From positions 1 through 30,567 of the IMG/VR virus record IMGVR_UViG_3300006793_007337: a stretch of DNA of 30,567 nucleotides; one strand, 5' to 3'. The notes under the pieces were generated by a model. It did not search any database and was not told the origin of the DNA. It saw nothing but the letters and a program-made list of their open reading frames with translations. Position numbers and translations under genes: made by a program. Shown here piece by piece: positions 1 to 6,841 of the stretch; within the stretch, counting starts at the first letter, position 1; every line of letters starts with the position of its first letter. Source of the DNA: a virus.

Positions 1-1449
1 CCCCGCCCGTTTGACCCACACCTACACGGAGACCTAACCGCAGAGACCGTTGGGTTCGGCTACATGTATCACGGGACCTCTCCGTTCCCCGACCGATACG
101 ACATCGTGAACCGAAGGGGTGGAGGTCCACGAGGCGGGTTCGCTTTCACCAGCGGACCTACCGAGGGCAATTATCCCTCCACTATCCTACCCTCACCGAC
201 CTTCAACCTCGGCGACCTTGGGTTTAGCGACGGCGGCTGGAATCCCGAGGGCCTGCAATACACGAACCGCCCCCGTCAAATGCGACTCGGCGGTCTCCGC
301 AACGGGTGGCCGCATCAAGTGTTCTTCGTCCGCTCACGGCAGGTATTCTTTCGCAACCTATACGGCCCAATAGCCTCGGACGAGGCAACGCCACGAGCAC
401 CCACCGTTGTGCTGAACGGAAGCAAATCCATTCACGGCGTTCTCTCAGTTTCATCTCGCCACGAACTCAACGCGCCCCGTCGGCTGACGGTTCGTATTTC
501 GTCGGTCGTCGGTCGGAGAGCGGGAGTCGCCCAAGTCGGGGACACCATCCAAGTCTATGCGGCTCCACGGCGCTGGGCGAACCCACCGCTGATTTTCACG
601 GGCTTCGTGTCCGACCTTGAGGAGACCACGAATGAGGTCGTCTTGACCTGCCTTGACCCGCTCGGGTTCCTCACCAACGAGACCATTCTGAACGATGAAC
701 TGCTCGTCCGAGGGGACGCCGCATCGGTGATAAAGGGCATCGTGGCTCAATCGTCATACGCTCCGCCTATTGGCCGTATTAGCACCGAGAGCCTCGTGTC
801 CGTGCCGTCGGGCCTCGTGCTCAAGGGCAAGACCTTGCTGGACGCAGTTCAAACCGTGCTCGGTTTCATCAACATAGCACCAGCGCCCATGACGATTTAT
901 GCCGACGGCAAGGGCTACATTCACCTACGCTCGCTCGCCGAGGTGGACGACTCAAGCCTCACTCCTCTCGTGGCTGGGCGTATGCCCCGCACAGCCGTGC
1001 CGCAGGACTTTTATCCAACCAGCGTGGAACGGGTCAAGGGCGACCTTGACATTTTCAATGTGATAACGGTTCAGAACAACTCGGCTGGGGTCTCATTCAC
1101 CTACCCACCCGAGGACGACGCCTCATATCCCCGCCGTCCAGTCCATCGGGTTGTTCAAGAATCCACAGTCCAAGACGAACGGCAGGCAGAGCAGTTCGCC
1201 CGCTTGATGTTGGCCAATAACGGGCGAACCCAAGAGCAATTCATCATTGAGGGCCTCCCAGAACGCTTTGACATTCGGGCGGGTGATGTGATGGAGTTTG
1301 CATCGTCGGCGGGTATCGCTGGCCGCCACCGAGTCTTTTCGGTTGGTTGGGAATTGACACCCGAAGGGGCGCGTATGACGCTCTCCGTGGGCCGCCAATC
1401 GGCGAACCTTGTGGCCACCTTGCGATTCGCAAGCGGCCTGTCGTTGTGA
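1..1449 (+). CDS. Baseplate hub / late-control-D-like tail protein (5' partial)
   Basis: The frame is open from base 1 with no stop, so the gene starts left of the window. An ATG at 64 is available but need not be the real start. About 480 residues are visible. The middle has the pattern of phage hub proteins of the gpD/gp27 type: a strand-rich segment with 'GDTIQVY' followed by 'LIFTGFVSDLEE', then 'TCLDPLGFL', a helix-rich stretch with 'KGKTLLDAVQTVLGFI', and a C-terminal barrel-like part with 'FDIRAGDVMEF' and 'HRVFSVGWEL'. Such hub proteins sit at the tail tip beneath the tape measure and carry the spike. The family call rests on pattern and viral context only. The other tail genes lie 9 kb downstream, so the tail genes are split or more of them lie upstream of base 1. 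The gene is followed immediately by a long non-coding gap. Confidence 0.5.
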   Translation, partial: PRPFDPHLHGDLTAETVGFGYMYHGTSPFPDRYDIVNRRGGGPRGGFAFTSGPTEGNYPSTILPSPTFNLGDLGFSDGGWNPEGLQYTNRPRQMRLGGLRNGWPHQVFFVRSRQVFFRNLYGPIASDEATPRAPTVVLNGSKSIHGVLSVSSRHELNAPRRLTVRISSVVGRRAGVAQVGDTIQVYAAPRRWANPPLIFTGFVSDLEETTNEVVLTCLDPLGFLTNETILNDELLVRGDAASVIKGIVAQSSYAPPIGRISTESLVSVPSGLVLKGKTLLDAVQTVLGFINIAPAPMTIYADGKGYIHLRSLAEVDDSSLTPLVAGRMPRTAVPQDFYPTSVERVKGDLDIFNVITVQNNSAGVSFTYPPEDDASYPRRPVHRVVQESTVQDERQAEQFARLMLANNGRTQEQFIIEGLPERFDIRAGDVMEFASSAGIAGRHRVFSVGWELTPEGARMTLSVGRQSANLVATLRFASGLSL

Positions 1450-1649
1450 AGAAAAGGTGAGGCGCAGGGAGCGAGAACTTTGCCCTGTTGGGATTCTCGG
1501 TATGCGCCTCGGGGCGAGCACAGGGAGCGAGAACTTGGCCCTACACGGGATTCTCGGTATGTGCTCTAAGCGTTCCCTCGCCGCCTATCCATCCCATCTC
1601 CCCACAGGTGTGGTTCTTGGGCGTGGCGGGTTCGGCTTGGGTCTGCTCT
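1450..1649 (-). ncRNA. Candidate small RNA B: two tandem covarying hairpins
   Basis: A minus-strand TATA box (1670-1679) predicts a transcript start near 1649, where no start codon lies. The predicted RNA of about 200 nt ends with two similar hairpins and a T-rich run (minus strand TTTTCTT, 1455-1449). Each hairpin has an identical middle stem CGAGAA/TTCTCG (1472-1477 with 1494-1499; 1528-1533 with 1551-1556), an apical CCC/GGG stem, and a conserved asymmetric internal loop. The outer stems differ in sequence but remain paired: GAGGCGCA with TGCGCCTC (1459-1466/1503-1510) and GAGCACA with TGTGCTC (1516-1522/1560-1566). This looks like compensatory change between two copies of a structured RNA. 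Function unknown. Confidence 0.55.
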
Positions 1650-1669
1650 GATTAGTCCTATGAGCCACT

Positions 1670-1679
1670 CCTATATGAA
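1670..1679 (-). promoter_or_regulatory. Minus-strand TATA promoter for RNA B
   Basis: On the minus strand this reads TTCATATAGG, identical to the plus-strand TATA elements at 4241 and 27006 that serve protein genes. It is preceded on the minus strand by GCGACACC, also seen before the promoter at 9820. The predicted start lies near 1649. Confidence 0.55.
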
Positions 1680-1727
1680 GGTGTCGCTCAAAAGGGTTGG
1701 ACCCCCGCCGACGCTTCACCATTCAGC

Positions 1728-1950
1728 AAAAACGCACCCCCTCAACACCTTGCGATGTGAGGTTGGGTGGGCGTGCGGCGGGGTGGCCCCCAAGGGTTCC
1801 GTGTGCATGAGGGCGGTGGAATTGCTCCGCCTTGCATCCGCTCGTAGGTATTTCACCTTCCGCTAAACACATCGGTCCCTTGAGGGCCTGTCCTTGAATC
1901 CCCCCGACTCGCATCGGGAGGTGCTTCGGTCGGGGTTGTTGCCCCAACAA
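1728..1950 (-). ncRNA. Candidate small RNA A, about 220 nt, with terminator hairpin
   Basis: The minus-strand TATA at 1969-1978 predicts a transcript start at about 1949-1950. The transcript would contain a hairpin GTTGGGG/CCCCGAC (1929-1948), an 8-bp hairpin CCTCCCGA/TCGGGGGG (1900-1921) and a 5-bp hairpin GGCGG/CCGCC (1812-1831). It ends in a 9-bp bulged stem (1735-1743 with 1759-1769) followed directly by TTTTT (1732-1728 on the minus strand), which is terminator-like. A TTG codon lies exactly at the predicted start and opens a 75-codon frame to 1723. That frame is Gly/Pro/His-rich and lacks the acidic character of the viral proteins, so I favour a non-coding RNA. A leaderless TTG-started peptide remains possible. 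Confidence 0.45.
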
Positions 1951-1968
1951 TCTATCGTAGCGGTCGCC

Positions 1969-1978
1969 CCTATATCAA
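1969..1978 (-). promoter_or_regulatory. Minus-strand TATA promoter for RNA A
   Basis: The minus strand reads TTGATATAGG, followed by GGCGACCGCTACGATAG. This resembles the plus-strand promoter at 9820 (TTAATATAGG followed by TGTGGACGCTACGG). Its centre is about 24 nt from the TTG at 1950, the spacing seen throughout the window. Confidence 0.5.
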
Positions 1979-2042
1979 TGTGTCGGTCTCAAAGGTTTAA
2001 TTCAAGGGGCTTTGGGCAAAAATCCGACATGAAGAAACACTC

Positions 2043-2052
2043 GGCATATAGG
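2043..2052 (+). promoter_or_regulatory. Possible plus-strand TATA element upstream of the helicase
   Basis: GGCATATAGG matches the ATATAGG core of the other promoters. No start codon lies at the leaderless distance, so it would give an RNA starting near 2073, either a separate small RNA or a long structured leader of about 170 nt for the gene at 2244. Confidence 0.35.
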
Positions 2053-2092
2053 TTCTGAGCGTTCTCAAGGCCAAAAATCGCAAAAAGCCCCC

Positions 2093-2129
2093 ATCATTAG
2101 CCCCCCTATGGGGGGCTACCCCCAATGAT
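2093..2129. other. Perfect 9-bp hairpin within a longer inverted repeat
   Basis: TAGCCCCCC (2098-2106) pairs with GGGGGGCTA (2110-2118) around a 3-base loop. An outer ATCATT/AATGAT pair (2093-2098 with 2124-2129) gives an alternative outer stem. It is followed by a CA-rich tract (2139-2172) and TGTGTGT (2173-2179), which could pair with it. No protein-coding function is apparent. Confidence 0.6.
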
Positions 2130-2243
2130 TGAAACAGACTTACACACTAACACACACACACAACAAACAAACTGTGTGTATGAAAGAGGAGAGGGGTCGG
2201 TCTGCATCATTGTTAAGAGGGTGGGGGTAGGCTTGAGGTGAGC

Positions 2244-4238
2244 ATGGCCCCCGAAATTATCGTCAGTCAATCCACCGAGTCGTCGTCCGACTTCCTCTTT
2301 GAAGCCGCCGACCTACCCGTGAAATTGACCTTCCTGTCGTCCACAAAGGGACGCATGGAGTTCAGCGCTGAGGTGGATGGCGAACCCAAGGGCAAGGTCA
2401 ATGTCCTGTCCCAGCACTCCATCGCTCGGCTCGCCAAGTCGTCGCTCAAGGACGAGGGACTCAAGGACGAGTTCACCGCCACGATGCTCAAGGCTGGCGT
2501 GATTCTCCGAGAAGGCACCTATGTCGTCGCCACCATGGAGGACAAAACAACCGCCGAAGTCATGTCGCTTGAGGGCGAGTCATCCACCTACGGGGACATT
2601 GAGCCAGCGACCATCGGACGATTCCTCGGCGAGCGCTTCCTGTTGGACCGTATCAACGAGATTCTCCACGAGAGTCGTGAGACCCCGTTCGTCGGAGACG
2701 ATGCTAACCTGCTCCTCACCTTCCTCGTGTTCTTGTCCTGCAAGACGGACAACCCGCTCAACCTTGAGATGATTGGGCAGTCATCCAGCGGCAAGACCTA
2801 CATGACCTTGACCGCTCGCAACGGCTTCCCCAAGTCCATGATTATGGTTCTCGCTGGGGCCTCCAAGGAGGCGCTGAAATACGACTACGACGAGGTGGAT
2901 GAGGACGGAAACTTCATCGTCAATGTGGACGGTCGTTGCATCGTCGTCTTGGAAAAGGACGAGTCATTCGCATTCATTCGCAAGATGAAGCCCATCATGT
3001 CGGGAGACGACACGGAACTCGTTTGGAAAACTCCCATCAAGAATGAGTTATCGGGGGAAATAGAGACGAGGGACTTCATCATCAGAGGTCGTCCGTCGTT
3101 CATCACGCTCACCACTCGCAACCCCAGCGAGCAGGAGCAAATCACACGGCAACTCATCATGACACCCGACACGACGGTGGAGAAGGTGAATGAAGTGGTC
3201 AAGAACGCCTTGCTGGCCAAGGCACGACCCGAGACCTTCAAGGTGCACCCCGACCTCAAAATGCTTCAAGCGTCCATGCTTTCACTCAACCGCTATCGGG
3301 TCCGCAACATTTTCGCCCCGCTCATGGTGGACTTCTTCCCCGCTCGCAACGCTCAGCACCAGCGAGACATCGGCAAGGTGCTCTCCATCATTGACGCCGT
3401 GGCTCTGCTCCACCAGCACCAGCGACCTGTGCAGAAGGACGAGCACGGGGACGAATACCTGCTGGCCTCCGTGGAGGATAATGTGATAGGGCTTATGCTC
3501 TGCGACCTCGTTCTCCGAGCCAGCCTGTCGGGGGTGCCCGACGACACTTGGACCGTATATCAGCAAATGACCGCCATGGAGGAAGCCAAGCGCCCGCTCA
3601 CCGAGGACAACATTCTCCAATGGCTCGGCATCCACGCCTTCACCATCAGCAAGAACGCCCTCAAGGAGAAGCACCTCCCGACGCTTGAGGACGCTGGCCT
3701 CATTGAGGTCGCTCGTCGTGGCGGAGGGCGCGGTGGCGGCAAGAAGGCATACCGCCTCGTCAAATCTCGCATCGGTCTCATGGACGACTACGCCCTGTCC
3801 CCCCTGTTCGTGGAAGCGGCGGCGGCGAACCTACACGACCTCGCCAACGAATACAACGATGTTTTGACCAGCGCCGAACCTGCCGCTCACCGATTCCCAT
3901 TGAAGGCGAAGGACCAATCCCTTCTCCGCTCCATCGGATGCCCCAGCAAGGAAGCGTCCGAGGTTTGGCGGTCTTTGTTCCTCCCATCCTACCTACGCCC
4001 TGCTGGACGCTCAACGCTCCTGTGGGACATCGTAGGAAAGGACTCCAAACACCGAGACGGATTGTTCGGTGGGGACGCTTGGTTCAACGCTACGAGCGAC
4101 GCAACAGCGGCATTGAGCAAGCGCCGAGAAGTCAAGGAAGCCATCAAGACTGCCTCGCAGTCCACCACTTTGGATAACGAGGACCTATGGGAAGCGATGA
4201 TGGATGCACACCTGTCGGGACTTGAGGATGATGATTGA
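2244..4238 (+). CDS. AAA+ P-loop helicase-like ATPase with C-terminal winged helix
   Basis: A 664-aa protein, probably the replicative helicase or helicase loader. Residues about 177-184 form a Walker A motif (GQSSSGKTY) after a helical segment. A hydrophobic strand ending 'CIVVLEKDE' near 231-240 fits Walker B, and 'ITLTTRNP' near 290 is a sensor-like strand. Residues about 455-515 look like a winged helix with a basic Gly/Arg wing (RRGGGRGGG), comparable in placement to the winged helix of MCM proteins, but the usual MCM motifs are not recognisable, so the exact family is unsettled. ATG 2244 is chosen because GAGGTGA lies 2-8 nt upstream. GTG at 2238 is in frame and sits at leaderless distance from a weak TTAAGAGG element (2209-2218), so it is a real alternative. 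The gene heads the replication region and is followed by the RPA-like gene. Confidence 0.6.
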   Translation: MAPEIIVSQSTESSSDFLFEAADLPVKLTFLSSTKGRMEFSAEVDGEPKGKVNVLSQHSIARLAKSSLKDEGLKDEFTATMLKAGVILREGTYVVATMEDKTTAEVMSLEGESSTYGDIEPATIGRFLGERFLLDRINEILHESRETPFVGDDANLLLTFLVFLSCKTDNPLNLEMIGQSSSGKTYMTLTARNGFPKSMIMVLAGASKEALKYDYDEVDEDGNFIVNVDGRCIVVLEKDESFAFIRKMKPIMSGDDTELVWKTPIKNELSGEIETRDFIIRGRPSFITLTTRNPSEQEQITRQLIMTPDTTVEKVNEVVKNALLAKARPETFKVHPDLKMLQASMLSLNRYRVRNIFAPLMVDFFPARNAQHQRDIGKVLSIIDAVALLHQHQRPVQKDEHGDEYLLASVEDNVIGLMLCDLVLRASLSGVPDDTWTVYQQMTAMEEAKRPLTEDNILQWLGIHAFTISKNALKEKHLPTLEDAGLIEVARRGGGRGGGKKAYRLVKSRIGLMDDYALSPLFVEAAAANLHDLANEYNDVLTSAEPAAHRFPLKAKDQSLLRSIGCPSKEASEVWRSLFLPSYLRPAGRSTLLWDIVGKDSKHRDGLFGGDAWFNATSDATAALSKRREVKEAIKTASQSTTLDNEDLWEAMMDAHLSGLEDDD

Positions 4239-4240
4239 CC

Positions 4241-4250
4241 TTCATATAGG
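4241..4250 (+). promoter_or_regulatory. TATA promoter (TTCATATAGG) for the RPA-like gene
   Basis: The element lies between the helicase stop and ATG 4271, with its centre 25 nt from the ATG. This supports ATG 4271 over the in-frame GTG at 4262, which would lie upstream of the predicted transcript start. Confidence 0.7.
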
Positions 4251-4270
4251 TGGGGTGAGAAGTGGGGGTC

Positions 4271-5428
4271 ATGTCAGCAAAAAACCTGCCTGCCTCCGTG
4301 AAAAGCCGCCTACAACCCTTCATTGACAAGGGGATTCAGAACGGTATTTTCCAAGACGCCCAGCCTGTCGTGAACCTATACCGCAAGAAAGCGGCCGAAC
4401 TCAAAGACACCGTGAGTGAACTCGGTGGGATGAAGTCCAAGAACGCTCAGATGTTCGTGGCGAACTGCGTCATGACCGACCTCTCCGCCATGCTTCGTCA
4501 GAAGTCCTTCATGGTCCACCTTGATGTTTGGACCGTGGACTCCCGAATGACCCGCACAGGCCGAGCCATGGCCAATGTGTTCGGCCAAGCCATCGTTGAG
4601 GATGGCGACTCCGTGATGGACTCCGCTCTGTTCAAGATGTCCCTATGGGACGAGGACGCCGCTCTCGCCGACGACCTCGTGGGCGGTTGCACCTACAACG
4701 CATCAGTCTCCTGTCGCAACCTTGACGCCGAAGTGCTGGACTTCCGCCCACTCTCGGGCATGACCACCTTCACCGAGGAGGAATACGAGCACGGCGCCTC
4801 TGCCGATGTGCTCCAAGCCACCTTTGACATCACTCCAATTGCTGAATTGGAGAACGACATTTCACGCAACCGCAACGACTACCGCATGGTGCAAGCCACG
4901 GTCTCCTACGCTGGCGTTCAGACCTCCAAGACGGGCAACACCTTCGGGAAAATGCTACTCAAGGACGAGTCCACCATGACCATTGAGGCCATTGAATCGG
5001 GCGAGGGCTTGATGCTCAACGCTCTCTGCGACACCACCACCGCCAACCGCTTCGGCAAATACAGCGAGGTGCTCGCTCTCATCACCACTTCCATGTCCGA
5101 GCAATACGGACTCTCCGCCACCATTGAGTGCGCTGTGGGTCTCGTTGTGATTGCTCCGCCCAAGGTTGAGGCTCCCAAGTCGGGAGACGACGCCGAGGAC
5201 AACGCATCGGACTACTTCAACAACGCTCCAACCATTGACCTTGACGACGACGAGGACGCATCGGAAGAGACCACGCAAGGCGAAGGACTACCCGAAACTG
5301 AAAGCGAAGCCGAGGAGGCCGTTGAGTCTCCGCAGGCAGAAACCTCAGACGGGACACAGGCCAAAGCCGACGACGAGGGCTGGACCGAAGGCTCCGACGA
5401 CGAAGAATGGGACGATGATTGGGACTGA
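4271..5428 (+). CDS. RPA-like single-stranded DNA-binding protein with acidic C-tail
   Basis: A 385-aa protein. Residues about 75-160 have the look of an OB fold: 'VHLDVWTVDSRMTRTGR', a strand with 'VFGQAIVE', then 'FKMSLWDEDAALADDL', close to the 'LWDE' turn of RPA and archaeal SSBs. Residues about 205-290 may be a second OB fold ('QATVSYAGVQTSKTG', 'GKMLLKDE'). From about residue 303 the protein is almost entirely Asp/Glu/Ser and ends in DDEEWDDDWD. An acidic tail with terminal aromatic residues recalls bacterial SSB tails, which recruit partner proteins. It presumably coats ssDNA during replication and recombination, consistent with its place between helicase and recombinase genes. Own leaderless promoter; start ATG 4271. 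No zinc finger is visible. Confidence 0.55.
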   Translation: MSAKNLPASVKSRLQPFIDKGIQNGIFQDAQPVVNLYRKKAAELKDTVSELGGMKSKNAQMFVANCVMTDLSAMLRQKSFMVHLDVWTVDSRMTRTGRAMANVFGQAIVEDGDSVMDSALFKMSLWDEDAALADDLVGGCTYNASVSCRNLDAEVLDFRPLSGMTTFTEEEYEHGASADVLQATFDITPIAELENDISRNRNDYRMVQATVSYAGVQTSKTGNTFGKMLLKDESTMTIEAIESGEGLMLNALCDTTTANRFGKYSEVLALITTSMSEQYGLSATIECAVGLVVIAPPKVEAPKSGDDAEDNASDYFNNAPTIDLDDDEDASEETTQGEGLPETESEAEEAVESPQAETSDGTQAKADDEGWTEGSDDEEWDDDWD

Positions 5429-5494
5429 GGCAGAGCACGCTTCACCTTTTTGCTCTGAAAAGCCCAGCGTCGGCTACCCGTGAGGGCGTCGTAG

Positions 5495-5571
5495 GAGTTC
5501 CATCCTTTTCAACGCTGAGCGTTCCTCACCCACTTTCTCTTTGGGGCGGGGGTTTCGGGGGTTTCCCCCGT
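5495..5571. other. Structured intergenic DNA with two hairpins, possible terminator
   Basis: The 200-nt gap after the RPA-like gene holds AACGC/GCGTT (around 5510-5522) and CGGGGG/CCCCCG around TTT (about 5555-5570). No T-tract of useful length follows on the plus strand, so a terminator role is only possible. No gene is seen here. Confidence 0.3.
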
Positions 5572-5597
5572 CCCTCCCATTGTTATTGAGCGATGGT

Positions 5598-5607
5598 TTA
5601 ATATAGG
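5598..5607 (+). promoter_or_regulatory. TATA promoter (TTAATATAGG)
   Basis: Canonical form of the viral TATA element, centred 25 nt upstream of ATG 5628. It is preceded by GAGCGATGG, as at 19860, where GAGCGATGC precedes the same box. Confidence 0.75.
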
Positions 5608-5627
5608 AGTGCACGCTACCACTATTC

Positions 5628-5915
5628 ATGGCGAACAACCCGACCACCATCCTGCCCATGATACGACTGACCCGTGAGGCTTCCACCCTTGAAATCAACT
5701 GTCAATGTGGCGGTGTGATTCGCTGGGATGGCTCCACCGATGTCCGCATCATCCGAGACATGACGCTCGCTGACTACGGCGGCGTGTGCGACGGCTGTGG
5801 ATGGAAAGGTCGTTTGCTAACGGGAGATGCCCGAGACGGCGACACCGAATGGACCATTGACTACGACCCCGAAGGCATTTCCTCATTCTATCAGTTCCTC
5901 TTAGAATCTGCTTAA
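5628..5915 (+). CDS. Small zinc-ribbon protein, function unknown
   Basis: A 95-aa protein with two cysteine pairs, C25-x-C27 and C54-x2-C57 (CQCGG and CDGCG), the knuckle arrangement of a zinc ribbon. The region between them is beta-strand-like with Trp33, and the C-terminal 35 residues are acidic. Zinc ribbons of this size in viruses bind nucleic acid or mediate protein contacts; nothing more specific can be read here. It has its own leaderless promoter, and its stop codon overlaps the TATA box of the next gene, placing it in the recombination/replication cluster. Confidence 0.75.
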   Translation: MANNPTTILPMIRLTREASTLEINCQCGGVIRWDGSTDVRIIRDMTLADYGGVCDGCGWKGRLLTGDARDGDTEWTIDYDPEGISSFYQFLLESA

Positions 5916-5920
5916 ATAGG
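5911..5920 (+). promoter_or_regulatory. TATA promoter (CTTAAATAGG) overlapping a stop codon
   Basis: Centred 25 nt upstream of ATG 5941. The TAA stop of the preceding gene (5913-5915) lies inside the element. It supports ATG 5941 rather than the in-frame GTG at 5920. Confidence 0.7.
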
Positions 5921-5940
5921 TGGGGGACCAACCCTTCACC

Positions 5941-6831
5941 ATGGCTCGCTCAAAGAAGAAGGCTCAGAACTACGCAGACCTCATCGCTTCCTGTGATACG
6001 GGAGAGGACATGATTCGCCGACGACCTCGGCACATGAAGGTCCAAGGATTCAGCGGGGCGGGCAAGTCCACTTTCGCTCTCACATTCTTTGCTCACCACG
6101 CATCTCAAGTGGACCCCGAAGCGGCGCTCATGTGCATCATTGACTGCGACCTTGAGGGTCAAGCAGACCTCGTGGCTCGGGACGACCTCGTGCCTCCCAG
6201 CGTCCGTCCACGCATCCTCCGCAAGGTGTGTCGCACACCCGACGAGGTGAACGACATGAGCCTCGCCTTCATTGACCTCATGCGTCAGCACAAAGAGGAG
6301 CACCCCGAAGGTGTGCGAGTCTTGGTCATGGAGAACGAGGGAGCATTTTACCTCGCCTGCCGTGAGCACTACGCTTCCAGCGTCCACGGTATGTCCGAGG
6401 GCGAACTTCTCCTCTCCCGTCAGCAAGAGGCTATCAGCCAAGGCAAAAAGACACTACCTGCCTACGCTGAGGGTCAAATGCACGCCTACAAGGTCATTAA
6501 CAAACTGTTCTATTCACCCTATGAGCGCCTCAAAATCGGCGGCGAAATGTATGGGTATCACTTCCTCTCCACGGTCCTCCTCAAGACCAAGACTGAGAAC
6601 TACGGCACGCCTAACGAGAGCCGTGTGATTCTCGCCGCTGGTCGCCCCGACATGACCGACCCCCTATTTGATTGGATAGTTGAGATAACCCAGCAACAGC
6701 GCACCGTCAAGGGCGAGGTTGAGTCTCGCCACTTCGCTCACATCAAGAAGTCCCGAGCCTGCCGCCCGTTCCGTCTTGAGAACCCAACGCAGGAACGCTT
6801 TTGGAAGGCCGTGGATAAGGCGTCTCAATGA
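5941..6831 (+). CDS. RecA/Sak4-like P-loop ATPase (phage recombinase family)
   Basis: A 296-aa protein. A Walker A motif is clear at residues about 37-45 (GFSGAGKST), following a short basic N-terminus. A strand 'RVLVMENEG' around 126-134 fits Walker B. Size and layout match the Sak4/AAA_24 group of phage nucleotide-binding proteins, single-domain RecA-like ATPases that help anneal or exchange strands and usually sit beside an SSB and an exonuclease. Here it is three genes from the RPA-like protein and directly before a Cas4/RecB-like nuclease, separated by 10 nt, which supports the assignment. I cannot exclude another RecA-superfamily ATPase. The start follows from promoter spacing. Confidence 0.6.
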   Translation: MARSKKKAQNYADLIASCDTGEDMIRRRPRHMKVQGFSGAGKSTFALTFFAHHASQVDPEAALMCIIDCDLEGQADLVARDDLVPPSVRPRILRKVCRTPDEVNDMSLAFIDLMRQHKEEHPEGVRVLVMENEGAFYLACREHYASSVHGMSEGELLLSRQQEAISQGKKTLPAYAEGQMHAYKVINKLFYSPYERLKIGGEMYGYHFLSTVLLKTKTENYGTPNESRVILAAGRPDMTDPLFDWIVEITQQQRTVKGEVESRHFAHIKKSRACRPFRLENPTQERFWKAVDKASQ

Positions 6832-6841
6832 GGTGCCCTGC

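Noticed and set aside
1409-1866. Short plus-strand frames of 80 and 68 codons in the first intergenic region
   Set aside because: They have no promoter or ribosome-binding site, cross the covarying hairpins or minus-strand promoter, and their composition is unlike the viral proteins.
1880-1950. tRNA-like sequence on the minus strand (GGATTCAAGG and GC-rich stems)
   Set aside because: No cloverleaf or proper acceptor/T-arm pairing could be formed; the stems fit simple hairpins better.
5151-5483. Arg/Thr-rich alternative frames over the end of the RPA-like gene
   Set aside because: They are shadows of the Asp/Glu-rich tail, with no promoter or Shine-Dalgarno site.
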